64,000 nucleotides of DNA from Warburgia ugandensis (lineage: Eukaryota > Streptophyta > Magnoliopsida > Canellales > Canellaceae). The translations under genes were made by a program, and so were the position numbers. Numbering within the stretch: the stretch's first letter is position 1; each line of letters starts with the position of its first letter. The DNA lies in NCBI GenBank assembly GCA_035236585.1, contig CP141128.1:53619257-53683256 (forward strand), read 5' to 3'. The notes beneath the pieces were generated by a model. It made no database searches. It worked only from the letters and a program-made list of their open reading frames with translations, and was not told where the DNA came from. Below are positions 48,531 to 61,221 of the stretch, piece after piece.

Positions 48531-51500
48531 TAGGGGATTCAAGAAGCACAATAAATTGACACTATAATTCTAATACTTCATAATCCCATTATTCATAAAC
48601 ATACTCATGTATTAATCTCTTTACTTTGTCATATATGTACATCTCTATACATACATAATGTATATGGATAAATCCATCAAATTTATGAAAGTAGTCAAAT
48701 AACATTCCCAACTAAACTGATTCATTCTTTCCACGATGAGAAATTAGTATTTTCGCTAGTCCTATACTGGGAATTTCCCTTCTTGGGAAATACTGGTAAT
48801 ATACAATTACTTGGCATTTTATCATGCCAAAACATAAGGCATTTCACTATGCCTATCTCATATGCATCATAGTGCAAAATAATCAAAGGAGTACCATGCT
48901 GCAGTCTGATTCGTACTAGTGTGCTCGGATAATTGCCCTGTTCACCACTGATACCATGGTGGAAAATATTATGTCATTGTCCATATGGGGAGCAGGACTT
49001 TCACAGTGGTGGCCTTACCATAATTGCCCCACTCAATTTTTAGCCTCTCATAGGGCAAGGTATCATCATATCATCAAATTTTAGAAAGCAGGTGGCCAAA
49101 CCCTCATAACTCCCCTAGCATAGGATTCCTAGGCTTATGCTTATTTAAAACAAAACCACAAGACTCCATGCTTGTATGTAAAATAGGTTTCATACGTATC
49201 AAATAATTTTTCTATTTACTTAGGGCTAGAATATCTTTGAGTTTCATATTTATTATAGAGTCTTTTCCTCAATTCTAACTTAAGCACTTCATATGTGTTT
49301 AGTTGGATCAGAAGAGTTTCAGGAGATTTAATACAAGTATTAACATTACACTTGTCAACATAAGATCATGTATTCAACATGTACATCCCATGTAGATGCA
49401 TTCATAAAATCCTCCTACCCTCGAGTAGTGATCCTTCTCTTCACATCTTCCATAATCCTGACTGATGTATGAAATTTGTAAATCCATACATACTGTCAAT
49501 ATATATAAAATCTGAATAATCCTATATTTTTTATCCTATCTATATTCTTTGTCTAATCTTGTCCTTTGTTATAAAGGATCTAGATCCGTCTTCCTCATTT
49601 GTGTATTCCTTTATTTGATCTTGATCTTTCATAGATCCTTTGATCAATAATTTATACTTGTTGATAAAGATCAAGGGCTTAGATCTTCTATCATCTAGTT
49701 CTTCTTTGATCTAAGTTTAGTTGTTTAATCATCCCTTAGGAGAATGATCTTGGTTCTCTTCCTTGAATCATATTTGATCAAGGGTTCAGACCTTCTATTT
49801 GATCTAAGATCTTCTATTGTATTTTATCTAAATTGCAAGAAATATATATATATCATCAAGAAGTATTTATTTCTTTTTTTTATTTTTGATCATTCAAGAT
49901 CCCATGGATCTTGTTTCATCATCCTTATCTTACTTACATATTTTTATTAGGGTTGGATAAATTTACTAACCTTTTATGTTCTTCTTATTATTATTCAACT
50001 ACTTAATGTTTTACTAGTTGAAGTTAACTTATTTCATCCTAACCCTAGACTGCTCCTCTTATTTCCAATTGGCTAAGGCTTACTAACTAAATAGTTGAAC
50101 ACAAAGTGGTTACTTCATTCCTCATGTAAGGAGGCATTTAGACCTCACAAATGTCAATGGAAGGTAGGGGAAGAGCGATGCTCTATTAGAGAACCCCCTT
50201 AGCCACTATGTTCAACATTCACTAGAGTGACATTGGCTCAACCTTTCATAAGGCTCCTATGATCATTTTAACCCTAAGTACTCTTTCTAATTGATTTTAA
50301 TTAAATCCATGAATATTTAAAATGTCATTCATGGGGTTTATTATTCTCCTAGTTTGGGCCAAGGATTTGATAACTATTATATTGTCCTACTAACTATAGC
50401 TCTTACTAATATTAAGTCAAAGTCATTCACTCATTTTAATCATCCATGAATCTCTATATTCCATTAGTTTATGTTTTTGGTGATTATGCTCAATATATCT
50501 TCACAACTACTTAACATTTGAATCTACTAATAAAATTTGACAATAGATAAATCATAAACTTTAAAGCATAAACCCAATATAAATTTAACAACTATTTATA
50601 CTAGCATGCTTCCTATGAATGTAACTTAACCAAATGAAATAAAACTATACTTAAACTAGCATGATCCTAAGTTATGAAATATATGAAATTTACTACTAAT
50701 CAAATGGAATCATGCTAAAATCTCAAATTTAAACTAACATGGTCCTAGGATAATTAAATCTACCAACCGATTATAACAATCTAATAACATATAGAGCATA
50801 GCATGCTAACATTTAAGAATTATACTATCATGCTTCCTAATTTATAACATAAATCACATTTGAAATTCTATTATCAAATAAAAGACAAGAAAACTAATTA
50901 GATTAAGATTATTAGAAACTTTTACTTATGATCCAACAATTAGATCTTAGATCTTTTCCTTTTAATCAAGGGTTTTGATTACATTTAGGGCTTTTACTCC
51001 ATTAAGATCCAAAGATCATATCCACTTGTTTTTGTCACATTTAATCCATGATCTAACTGGATTTCATCATAATCCCATTCATACAACCCATCCAAAGGGT
51101 CTGATAATGCTTGATCTTATTGATCAAGTGGGTCTCATTGTAGTTTTAGGGTTTTTCTACCATAAAGGGTATATTCCTCATTTTATGTTAGATCTGTGAA
51201 AATAAATCTTGGTTATTAATTGATTTCAACATTATATCATCATTGCATTAGATCCTTAAGATCTGATCATCTCAGATCTTAAAAATTATTAAAATTAGAA
51301 ACTTAATTCCTAAAAATAGAAAGTTTCTTGAAGTATCTTATCAATTTTACAATTTCAAAAGAAAATAGACATTACAAGCTTTCCATAGCTTCTTTCCTAT
51401 CTTAATTTGGAGTTCAGATGACTCCACAATTAAGGATTGAAGTTCATAGTCATTCTGAGGGTCCAGATTTGATCTAGGCCCAGTGGAATGGGATGGTTAT

Positions 51501-52171
51501 GATCAGTCGAGCAAATCAAGTTGGGGCAGAACCATCGCCGCGCGGTCATTCTGTTGGGATGGCGTCTCATGCGATGCACATGCATGGAGATATTCTCAGC
51601 ATGGCGTGTTTCTATGTGGTGTCCCACAGCAGCATCCAGGGATGCTGATCTTCTTAGGAAGATCGGACAGTCTATTTTGGACCGTCCAATCAATTCTTCT
51701 TCAATTAAAGGATCAAAACTTAATAAAAATTCTTGAAAATTCTACCCTATGGATTTTGGACCCTTTTAGATAGATTGGATGGCTCAGATTTTCCATCTCA
51801 ACCTTCCATCATCCAGAAATTAAGGTTTCTTATCCTTGATTTCCCAATTTTAAATAAATATCCCTTTGATGATAAGATGGCCTGATAACTGTTCATTTTG
51901 TGATTTCCCGTTGATTTCACCATTTGATCTTGAAATTTATTTGGGAATTTTGTAGATAATGTAGTCTAGGGTAGTATGGATGGTGAGGTTTATGAGTTTT
52001 GATCTGGAACAGAGTGCCTAATTGAATTTAGGTCTCTTGTTCCAATCTTGAGAGAGGAGAGAGAAAGTGAAAGAATAGAGATTTTGGAAAATTTTGGAAG
52101 GAATCTAGATTTGGTTTTTTAAATTCAGCAAGATGATTTTGTGGGAATTTTAATGAACATTTTTGGAGGTG

Positions 52172-52179
52172 TATTTATA
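52172..52179 (-). promoter_or_regulatory. LTR TATA box (B)
   Basis: TATAAATA on the minus strand in 'cctataaatacacc', about 560 bp into the LTR. Confidence 0.6.
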
Positions 52180-53385
52180 GGTTTTTTTGCATTTTTCATA
52201 ATTACTTGTAATAATTATGTTTCAATTCTTCTAAATATTAAATTAACATTGGATCCTCCACTATCAGCTGGTAGTGGTTTAACCACTCATTACATGTTTT
52301 CTTGTAGTTGGATTCATTTGTGGGCCCCACAAAGGTGTGAAAGACCATTTTACCCTTTTATGGAGAAAAATCTATTTTATTCCCCCAAACTTGGAAACGG
52401 GCGTACTTAGTGGCATTGGAATTGTATTTCTGAGTACATTCTAAATATTGAGGTCTTAGATCTTGGTTATAGGTAAAATTACTATTTTATCCTTTTATTC
52501 ATAAAAATGGAGAAAATTAGAGATTTTTCATTTTAACTTGGAATTAAACGTACTTAGTGTCATTTCGATTAGTTTTTCGAGTACATTCATAATTTATAAG
52601 TTTGAAATCAAGTTTTAATCTCTATAGAAAGAGAATTTCCAATGACCTAATTTTTTAGCCTGGAATTTCTGAAAACTCAAACTTTATTGATTTTCTCAAT
52701 CTATTTACAAAATAAAAATAAAAATGGGGTTATTACAGATTTCCTATTAAATTGTCTCTTTCTTCACCTCCTTTATTTTCTCCACCATTTCTCCTTAGTT
52801 TTTTTTCAAGTAAAAGCTTTGAATTAATGGGGAAATACTACCTTGCATGAAAAATTCATCCACCTTAAAGTCGTCTCCTCTTTTGGCTGAGCAGGAGACA
52901 GAGTGTAGGGAATGTATCTCATGCAAGCCCTAGTCTTATGATTTATTTTATTTTAGAGAAGCATCCACCGTATGTGTATCTAATGTATGTCATTTGAGGT
53001 TCCCTTAGAAGCTTCCCAAGGTGGTGAACAGCTCGCATGCATGCATGAGAATTTTAATTACCTTGCTTTTGATATGAACACCCTATTTTGAATGGATAAG
53101 GCTTGATCTTTTACTTAGGGTTTCTGACTACTCTAGGCATCCAATTATTAGCTTGGAATCCTAGACTTCATGTTTAACATGTGGGTTGATGATGTAGCTC
53201 GGACACTAACCTTGTAGTTTTTAGTGTTTTTATTGCAAAAAAAGAAACCTTTTTTCTCATTTGTACCTTAGACATATACAATGTAGAATTAACCGTAATT
53301 AGTGATATTTATGAAAAATTTTGGGCTAAAACCTACTAAATATAGAGGTATGTGTGTAACATTTCTATATATATTAGGTACCTCC

Positions 53386-54170
53386 CTAATACTAAGGATA
53401 TTTGGGCGAAGTATTCATCAAAAGATGACCCAAATACTGAAAATCATCCACAAATAGCTCAAAAACTCTTTCAGCTATATTGGAGAATATACACATCATA
53501 CACATTTGAAAAGTTGCAGGTGCATCGCATAGCCCAAAAGGCATGCATTTGTAAGCCAAAGTTTCAAAATGACTAGTCAAAGTGGTCTTCGCTTGATCTT
53601 ATGGTGCTATTAGAATCTCGTTATACCCATAATATCTATCTAGAAAACAATAGTACTCATGTCTAGCTTACTTTTTTAGAATTTTGTCAATGAAAGGAAG
53701 AGAAAAGCAGTCTTTCCTTGTGGCTAAATTCAATTTTTGATAATTAATACAAGCTCTCCACTCAGTGGTCATGCTGGCGGGGACTAATTCATTATCCTCA
53801 TTTTTTACTATATTGACACTTGATTTCTCAGATACAACTTGAAGAACTGGGTTGACCTAAGAACTACATGAGATGGGATAAATAAATCCAACATCTAATA
53901 ACTTAAGAACCTCCACTCTAACTACTTCCTTCGTATTAGGATGTAGCCTCTTTTGCATATCCCTAGATGATTTAGCATTATCTTTCAAATGAATTTGATG
54001 GTGAAAATTATGGGGCTTATTTCTCTTAATATGTGCTATCAACCACCCTATACCCATCTTATATTATTGAAGAACATTAAGTAGCTTACTCTACTATAGT
54101 TGTCTACGTCAGAAGAAATTATTATAGGTTATTATAGGTAGGGTCTCAAATGGACTTGAAAATGCATATT
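53386..54170 (-). pseudogene. Tat/Athila-like reverse transcriptase, N-terminal and palm part
   Basis: The minus strand shows IGWLIAHIK and ...VRVEVLKLLDVGFIYPIS (53857-54057), then YKCMPFGLCDAPATFQ and the active site FVDDF (53392-53580), the F/Y-x-D-D signature of RT. It breaks off where the Tat solo LTR inserted and continues at 45667. Stops occur between 53580 and 53857. Non-functional. Confidence 0.88.
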
Positions 54171-55017
54171 TTAATCTATTGGGTAATGTTTTTGGTCTAG
54201 AGTAGGGGGTTTCTTAGTAGATGGTACAATGGTAGTGCTAGAAAATATTAGATGTTCCACTTTAGCCTTCCATCTAGAAGTATCTAAGATAATAATTACA
54301 TCTAAGAGTGCATTTACATCACTGATAGAATTTTCTAAATCAAAATCCCCATTAAAATGGGATATACATGCTTCTAGTGGATCAGAGTGAGAGGTCATAA
54401 TGAAGGTATCATATACCAAACTCTCAATCATGTTGACTTCATAAGTGTTTTTAGAGTCTATATGTTGTTTGGCATTAAAAATATTCACACTAATCTTCAT
54501 ATTTCCAAAAGAAAATTTCATGATTCCATTCCCATAGTTAATAATTGCATTAGATGTGGCCAAGAATGACCATGCCAAAATTAATGGTATTTGGCTACCA
54601 AGATCAGCTATAGGTAGGGTGTTTAAAACTAAAAAGTCCATAATGAATAAAAAAAATTCCAACTTGCACCAAAACATCTTTTACCATAGCCTGAGAAATT
54701 TTTACTAATCTATCTACTAAATATAATGAGGCAATGGTAGGCCTCATTTGGTCCAATCCTAATTGCACATAGACATAGTATGGCAATTAGTTTACACTTG
54801 TCCTATGTCAAGTAGTGCTCTCTATCAATAATTTGTTCCTCTATCACACATGAAATAGTTGACTGCTCAGGATCTTTATACTTGGGAGGGGTGTTGTGCT
54901 GGATTATAGAGCAGACCTACTCTATGAGAAAACCTTTCTTTTACTATTTAATAATGGAATGATAATATTTACTATTTAAATACATCTATCATTTCACGAA
55001 AATTTCACCCTTCCTTT
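54171..55017 (-). pseudogene. Tat/Athila-like aspartic protease region
   Basis: The minus strand has KYKDPEQSTISCVI-like sequence (about 54850-54890, corresponding to the family's KDPGSFTIPC), ALLDIGQ-like sequence where the protease D[LIT]GA motif is expected, then MPYYVYVQLGL, VKISQAMVKDVLVQVG (54604-54786) and PLILAWSFLATSNAIINY, FGNMK (54480-54600). This order fits the retropepsin domain and linker before RT. Several frame changes. Gag is lost where the palindromic element begins at 55018. Confidence 0.8.
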
Positions 55018-55425
55018 TGTGATGACCCAGGTTTTTGAAAACATGATTTGTAAAGTATTTTGAAAGGCAGGGCCCTTAAGAGTGTAAAAATTTTTCGCAA
55101 AACAAAGCAGCGGAAATTCTTTTCTTTAGAACTTGTTTTGAAAACCCAAGTCACCACTTCATACATAACATAAGTACAATTTGTGTACAAAATAAAATTC
55201 CATTGAAGGAATATACTTTTATTAAACTCCAGGATCCATCCAGTGGTTCACAAGATCTGACCAAATCTAGTACAATACTTATCCAAATTACATAATCCAA
55301 AACTCAAGCTCACCATACAATAAAACACTTAACAAATAAAAATACATGTCTTCAGGGGTATACCTTGAAGATTATTCTCTTCAAGTCTTCTATAGTCTTC
55401 AGCTCCTAAGTCTCCTTTCCTGGAT

Positions 55426-55470
55426 CTGAGATATTGCAACAAGTACAATATCTCAGCAAGCAATGCTTGG
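55426..55470 (-). promoter_or_regulatory. Paired hairpins near LTR 3' end (C)
   Basis: In element sense: CAAGC-ATT-GCTTG, then an 11-bp perfect stem CTGAGATATTG/CAATATCTCAG. About 410 bp from the LTR 3' end. Confidence 0.75.
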
Positions 55471-58400
55471 TAGGGGATTCAAGAAACATAATAATTGACA
55501 ATGTAATTCCAATACTTCATAATCTCATTATCCTCAAACATACTCTTTACTTTGTAAGTTATGTATATCTATATACATACATACCCTTCATGGGTAAACC
55601 AGTTAAATTCGTGAAAAGAGTCAAATATCATTCCCAACTAAGCTGATTAATTCTCTTCATTTTGAGAATTTACTATTACAGCTAATCTCATACTGGGAAT
55701 TTCCCTTCTTGGGAAACATTGGTAATATACAATTACCTAGCATTTCATAATGCTATAACATAAGGCATTTCACTATGCCTATTCCCATATGCATCATAGT
55801 GCAAAATAATCAGAAAGGTTGCTATCTTTGCAGTCCTAATCCGTACTAGCGCGCTCGGATAACTGCCCTGTTCACCACTGATACCACGGTGGAAAATATT
55901 ATGTCACTGCCCGTATGGGGGGGCAAGACTTTCACAGTGGTGGCCTTCCCATAATTGCCACCACCAGACTTTTAGCCTCTCATTGGGCAAGGTATCATCA
56001 TATCATCAAATTTCAAGGAGCGGGTGGCCAAACCCTCATAACTCCTCTAGCAATAGCATCCCCTAGGCTCATGCCTATTAAAACAAACTCACAAGCCTCC
56101 AAGCTTGTATGTAAAATAGATTTCATATATATCAGACCATATGTCTGTTTACTTAGGGCTGAAATATTTTCTAGTTCCCTATTCACTTATAGTTTAGTCC
56201 TTAACCATCTTATAGGTGTTTGGTTGGATCATAAGGTTTTCAAGAGATTTACTACAAGTATTATCATTACTCTTGTCAACATAAGATCATGAGTACAATC
56301 ATGAATAACTCATGTAAATGCATTCATCAAATCCTCCTACCTTTAAGGATTGATCTCATTTCCCCAATCTTCCATGATCTTGACCGATGTATGTAATCTG
56401 TACATCCATACATATTGTCAATATATAAATTATGAACAATCCTATTGATCACTAGATCTAATGTTTAGAATGATCTTTAGATCATTCATATCTAAGTATT
56501 TTTCTATCTCTAAGTCTTTGTATGTTCATCTCCTTGATCTTGATCTTTCATAGATCCTTTGATTGATAATCTACTCATGTTGATAAAGATCAAGGTCCTA
56601 GATCTTCTATCAGCTAGTTCTTCTTTGATCTAAGTTTAGTTCTTGGATCATCCCTATGGAGGATGATCTTGGTTTTCTTCCTTGAATCACCTTTGATCAA
56701 GGGTTTGGATTATCTAATCTAATGAACTATAACAAGTATACTACTAAACATACATACTAAGTACAATATAGTGTTCTTATTCTTATTGTTCTTGATCATC
56801 CAAGATCTAATGGATCTTGTTTGATCATCCTTATCTTACTTACTGTTTTTATTAGGGTTAGGTAATTTACTAACCTTTTATGCTCTTATGATTATTATTC
56901 AACCAGTTAATATGCATGGTTGAAGGTAGCTTATTCAAGCCTAAATCTAGACTGCTCCTCTTATTTCCAATTAGCTAAGGCTTACTAGTTGAATGGGTGA
57001 ACACAAAGTGGTTACTTCAATCCTCATGTAAGGAGGCGTTTAGACCTCACAAACGTCAACAGAAGGTAGGGGAAGAGCGAGGCTCTATTAGATAACCCCC
57101 TTAACCACTATGTTCATCATTCACTAGAATGACCATAGCTCAACCTTTCATAAGGTTCCTATAAGCATGTTTACCCTAAGTACTCTTTCTAATGGATTTT
57201 AATTAAGTCCATGAATATTTTTAATGTCATTCATGGGGTTTATTATTCTTTTCCTAATTTGGGCTAAGGATTTGATAATCCTTATATTGTCCTACTAACT
57301 ATAGCCTACTAATTAAGTCCAAAGTACTTCATTAGAATACATTTTTGATGTTTTATGCTCTTTATCTCATAACAAGTAAATCTACTACTAACATTCAACC
57401 ATAAATGAATTATAAATTTAAAGCATAAAACTACCTAATTTAACATTCAATGAAAATGAGGCAAGGTACTTAAATTAAATCTAGCACCTTATGATAAGAA
57501 TGAACACATATCATACTAAACTCTAAATGTTATACTAGCATGCTTTATAACATAATAATATAAAATGAAACTAATTATATTTACATTTTTAGAAACCTTT
57601 ACTTATGATCCAACCATTTGATCTTAGATCTTTTCCTTTGATTAAGGACTTTAGTTATATTTAGAGAATTTTCTCTATTAAGGTCAAAAGATCACATTGA
57701 TCTATTTTTATCATAATCCATCCATGATTTCCTTGGATTTCATTATATAAACATTTATTCTTTCCCTCCCAAAGATCTGATCACACTTGATCTCATTGAT
57801 CAAGTGGGTCCCTTTGTATATTTTTTTTTTGGGTTTTTCTACCATAAAGGGTAGATCCCTTATTTTATCCAAGATCTGTCCAAATTAACCATAGATATTA
57901 CTTTATTACATTATTATATCATCGTTAAAATAAATTTCCAAGATCTGATCACCTCAGATCTTGAAGATCTTAGAAATTGGACACTTATTTCAGAAATACA
58001 GAAAAATACAGAAATAAATTTTAGAAATATTATGACTTCATTAGAAACTAGACATTACAAGCTTTCCATAGCTTCTTTCTGATCTTAATTTGGAGTTCAT
58101 ATGACTCCACAATCTTAAATTGAAGTTTTCAGCCGTTCCTAGGTTCCAGATTTGATCTAGGCCCACCAGAATTAATCTCTCTCAATTGAGGGTCCAAAAC
58201 TGCTCAGATCTTTCTGAAACTTCTACCCTAAGCGTTTTGGACCATTTTGGATTGAATGGTGGAGTCAGATTTTTCATCTGAGCACTCCATCATCATTAAT
58301 TAAGGGTTCTGTTGTTTACTTTATTTTTAACCTTTTATTACCAAAATTAATTACAGTACAATAAAAATTACTTAAAAAAATACTAAAAATATATGAAAAG

Positions 58401-58788
58401 GATTTCCACTTACTTGATTGGAGAGAAAACCTTATTTATTGGCCCAATTTAAAAAAATACCTTGTTGATGAAGATATAGCCTAAAATCCACCTTTCTTGC
58501 AAATACGGTTGTTTGAACCGTTGGATCTTGAAATTTCTTAGGGGGTTTTGTAGAATAGATGTTTTGGGATGTTTTGGACGGTGGAATTGATCAAATTACA
58601 TCTAGAACAGAGTTCCTAATTGAATTTAGGTCTCTTGTTCTAATCTAAAAAGAAAAACAAGTTGGAAAGAGATCTAACTCTTGGAAATTTTGGGGTCTTG
58701 GAGAGGGATTCTAGATCTAATTTTTCAAGGAGATAGAAGATAATTTCATGGGGATTTTATGAGGATTTTTGGAAGATTTTTGGGGTTG

Positions 58789-58796
58789 TATTTATA
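58789..58796 (-). promoter_or_regulatory. LTR TATA box, left palindrome arm
   Basis: TATAAATA on the minus strand, 620 bp into the LTR. It is the exact mirror of 62646-62653 and points away from the palindrome centre. Confidence 0.65.
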
Positions 58797-59416
58797 GGCA
58801 TTTTGGGTCTTTTTCCATGATTATAATATATTATTTTTTTAATATAAAATGACATGAAAGTCTTCAATGCTCCCATGCCTAACTTTTCTTCCCCATGACT
58901 AGCTGATCTTTGTTGACCCATGTTTCACATGGGCTGCTGATCAAATTGGTTGTTGGGGACGTGGTGGTCCCCATGTGGGCCCCATGTGGGTCCCACATGG
59001 TGTAAAAAGTCCGTTTTGCCCTTTATGCATAAAACTTTGGGTTTTATTCCCATGATCTCGGATTTGAGTGTACTTAGTGGCATTGGATTCGTATTTCTCA
59101 GTACATTCTAAATTTTGATGTTTCATATTTTGATTTTTTGGAATATTTTGAATTTTGGGTAAAATTACTATTTTACCCCTTTTGTCCAAAAAAATGAAAA
59201 ACTTAAGGATTTTTCATCCGAATTCGAAATTTATCATGCTTACAGTCATTTTGAAGGGTTTGCTGAGTTTAATTTCAATTTTACATATCTTATTATTTGA
59301 TTATACTTTTATAAAAAGTATATTTTAAATAACCCTAATATTTCAGCCCGAAATATCTGAAACTCAAACTTTATTGATTTTTCTCAATCAATTTACAAAA
59401 AATTGGGGTTATTACA

Positions 59417-59430
59417 ATCTTCCCCCCTTA
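59417..59430 (-). promoter_or_regulatory. Polypurine tract, left arm
   Basis: The minus strand reads TAAGGGGGGAAGAT directly before the LTR, preceded by TTTCGAGGACGAAATTATTG. Confidence 0.85.
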
Positions 59431-60220
59431 CAATAATTTCGTCCTCGAAATTTGTAATACAACTCACTTAGGAGTTTTCACAATTCTTTCATAGCCTTAC
59501 ACATGTGGCCTTGCCACTTATGGAAATTCTATTTCCTTTCGTCCCTCTTCTATACTACCTTTTTCTCCAAGGTTAAAATACTCTTCCATGACTAACCTTA
59601 ATAATTCACTATATAATAAAGCTAGTTCTTGCTAGAATTTCCCAAAAAAAATGATTAATAACTCTTATTGAGTTATCCCTTTTTGTTTCAAAACCTTCCA
59701 TTTCACTTGATTGGTAATTTTCACCAATCTTTCCATACTTCACAATTTTCCATTATACCTTCTATTGCTCATCCTCATTCTTTTTCAACATAAAAAGTTT
59801 TGACATAGCTTTCTTACTATGTATCACCATATAAAGTTTGGACATAGCTTTCCTACTATGTATACTCCTTAGACTTCCTATAATACATATTGATAAGATT
59901 CTATAACTTCAACTATTGTTCTTTGTAACAACCTTCCAATCTTTGGAAGTAATTTTCTCTTTTCTTATTCTTCCATTATTTGGAAGTGTATACTTTATTT
60001 ATTTTCTACAGTTCATACTTCTTTACTACTTCCTTCTATTGACAACTTCTTGTCAAATTTTGTCCTTGAATAATAGTTTCCTTGTAAGGAATCTTTCTTC
60101 ATTCCCATCCATTATTTTTGTAACACTCTTTGAGTACCATTTTATTCATAATACTTGACTTTTTACATTTTTCCATCCAAGATAGTGTCGTTTAACTCTG
60201 CATATATATTCCTGATCCTC
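59431..60220 (-). mobile_element. Chromovirus 3' internal region, left arm
   Basis: Sequence upstream of the polypurine tract in minus orientation. No chromodomain or integrase motif was seen. The open frame at 59916-60158 reappears identically inverted at 61284-61526 because of the palindrome; it resembles no known protein. Confidence 0.75.
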
Positions 60221-61221
60221 TTTTGTTATTTCTTTCTCATATTTAGAACAATATTCAGAACATTCTCACAATCTATGATAATATTTATCTCTTTTCCTCT
60301 TATATATATTTATATGTCATAGGCTTCAAAATTTCTAGATTTTGCATTTCCTCATGCTTCTTTCAAAGCATACCTCATAGCCTTTATCATATCATACTAA
60401 CTCTTTATTTGTGATATTCTTGATAATTTCAATTAAAAGAGTCCATATTGACCTTGTAATCATCCCTTCTCAAATCTTTACAAACACCATAATTTATCAA
60501 CTAGTCTTTAATTCTCAACAATCTATTATCAACTCATTTAGGATTTATGTAACCAATGGCAAAACTTCACCAAAAGAATGTCCTTATGTTATAAAATCAA
60601 TAAGAGATATATTTCTCTAATTGTCATTGTCATTTCATATTTTGATCTCATATTCCACCTTTGTTGGGTCAAATTCCATACTATCCTTAAAATTGATATA
60701 ACCTAAACTTTGCTTCCTTTAATCACATGTACACTTACAAGACAAGTTTTGTAAGTGTCTAACATATATGCCCTGAATGCTCTTGATTTCTTGAAATCTC
60801 CTTCCATATATCATTACCACTTCATTCAATATATTTCATTCTCCTCAAATTCGTGAACATCTGTTATCTAACTCATAGAACTTTTAAAAATTGTTTTTGA
60901 TTTTATACTTTGATGTTGCATTTCCAATTCCCAATTAATAATAAATTTGAAAATGATCATCCTTATAGAGAAAAAGGATACTTAATTTCCTCAACATCAT
61001 TTATGCATCCTTATATTGATTCCTCCTTTTTCTTTTCCTAAAAGAAATTTGTTACTCTCATAATGTAAATTGTTATAATCACTCCATATCCTTAAAAAGT
61101 TGTTCTTTCAACTCATTCATATAATTTGATGTTCTTTTCCTCAACTATTATAGATATTTTCTCATTCAATCTCATGTAAGATTGAAAATCTTCAAACTAT
61201 CTTAAAATTTCTAACCACACT
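60221..61221. other. Palindrome spacer
   Basis: 1001 bp of AT-rich single-copy sequence between the arms. No convincing coding frame, LTR end or pol motif was seen. Composition is like the neighbouring 3' internal region, so it is probably more of the same, belonging to one of the two facing copies. Confidence 0.6.

Larger units (their letters stand above)
48045..52742 (-). mobile_element. Chromovirus solo LTR (B), TSD GATTT
   Basis: The LTR spans 48050-52737 (4688 bp). On the plus strand it runs TGTGATGATG...GGGGTTATTACA, so its sense strand starts TGTAATAACCCC. GATTT precedes it at 48045-48049 and follows at 52738-52742. It is colinear with 55018-59416. No internal region is present, so it is an LTR-LTR recombination product inside the Tat solo LTR. 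Confidence 0.93.
45668..53385 (-). mobile_element. Tat-like solo LTR (split), TSD CTAAT
   Basis: LTR sequence occupies 45668-48049 and 52743-53385, about 3.0 kb. On the plus strand it opens with TGTTTTAATAATTAATGG-like sequence and closes AGGTACCTCC, the inverse of an AAAACACA end and a TGAGGTA start with one changed base. CTAAT occurs at 45663-45667 and 53386-53390. The host RT frame reads through when one copy is removed. It matches the LTR at 39111-39906. Ser/Leu-rich open frames at 46617-47019 and others have no protein support. Confidence 0.78.
55018..59416 (-). mobile_element. Chromovirus 3' LTR, left arm of palindrome (C)
   Basis: On the plus strand TGTGATGACCCAGG...GGGGTTATTACA, 4399 bp. 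In element sense it starts at 59416 (TGTAATAACCCC) and ends at 55018. It has a TATA box at 58789-58796 (minus), the paired hairpins near 55426 and a polypurine tract immediately outside 59416. From about 57800 inward it is nearly identical, inverted, to the LTR starting at 62026; outward of that the two are much more diverged. No coding frame. Confidence 0.93.
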
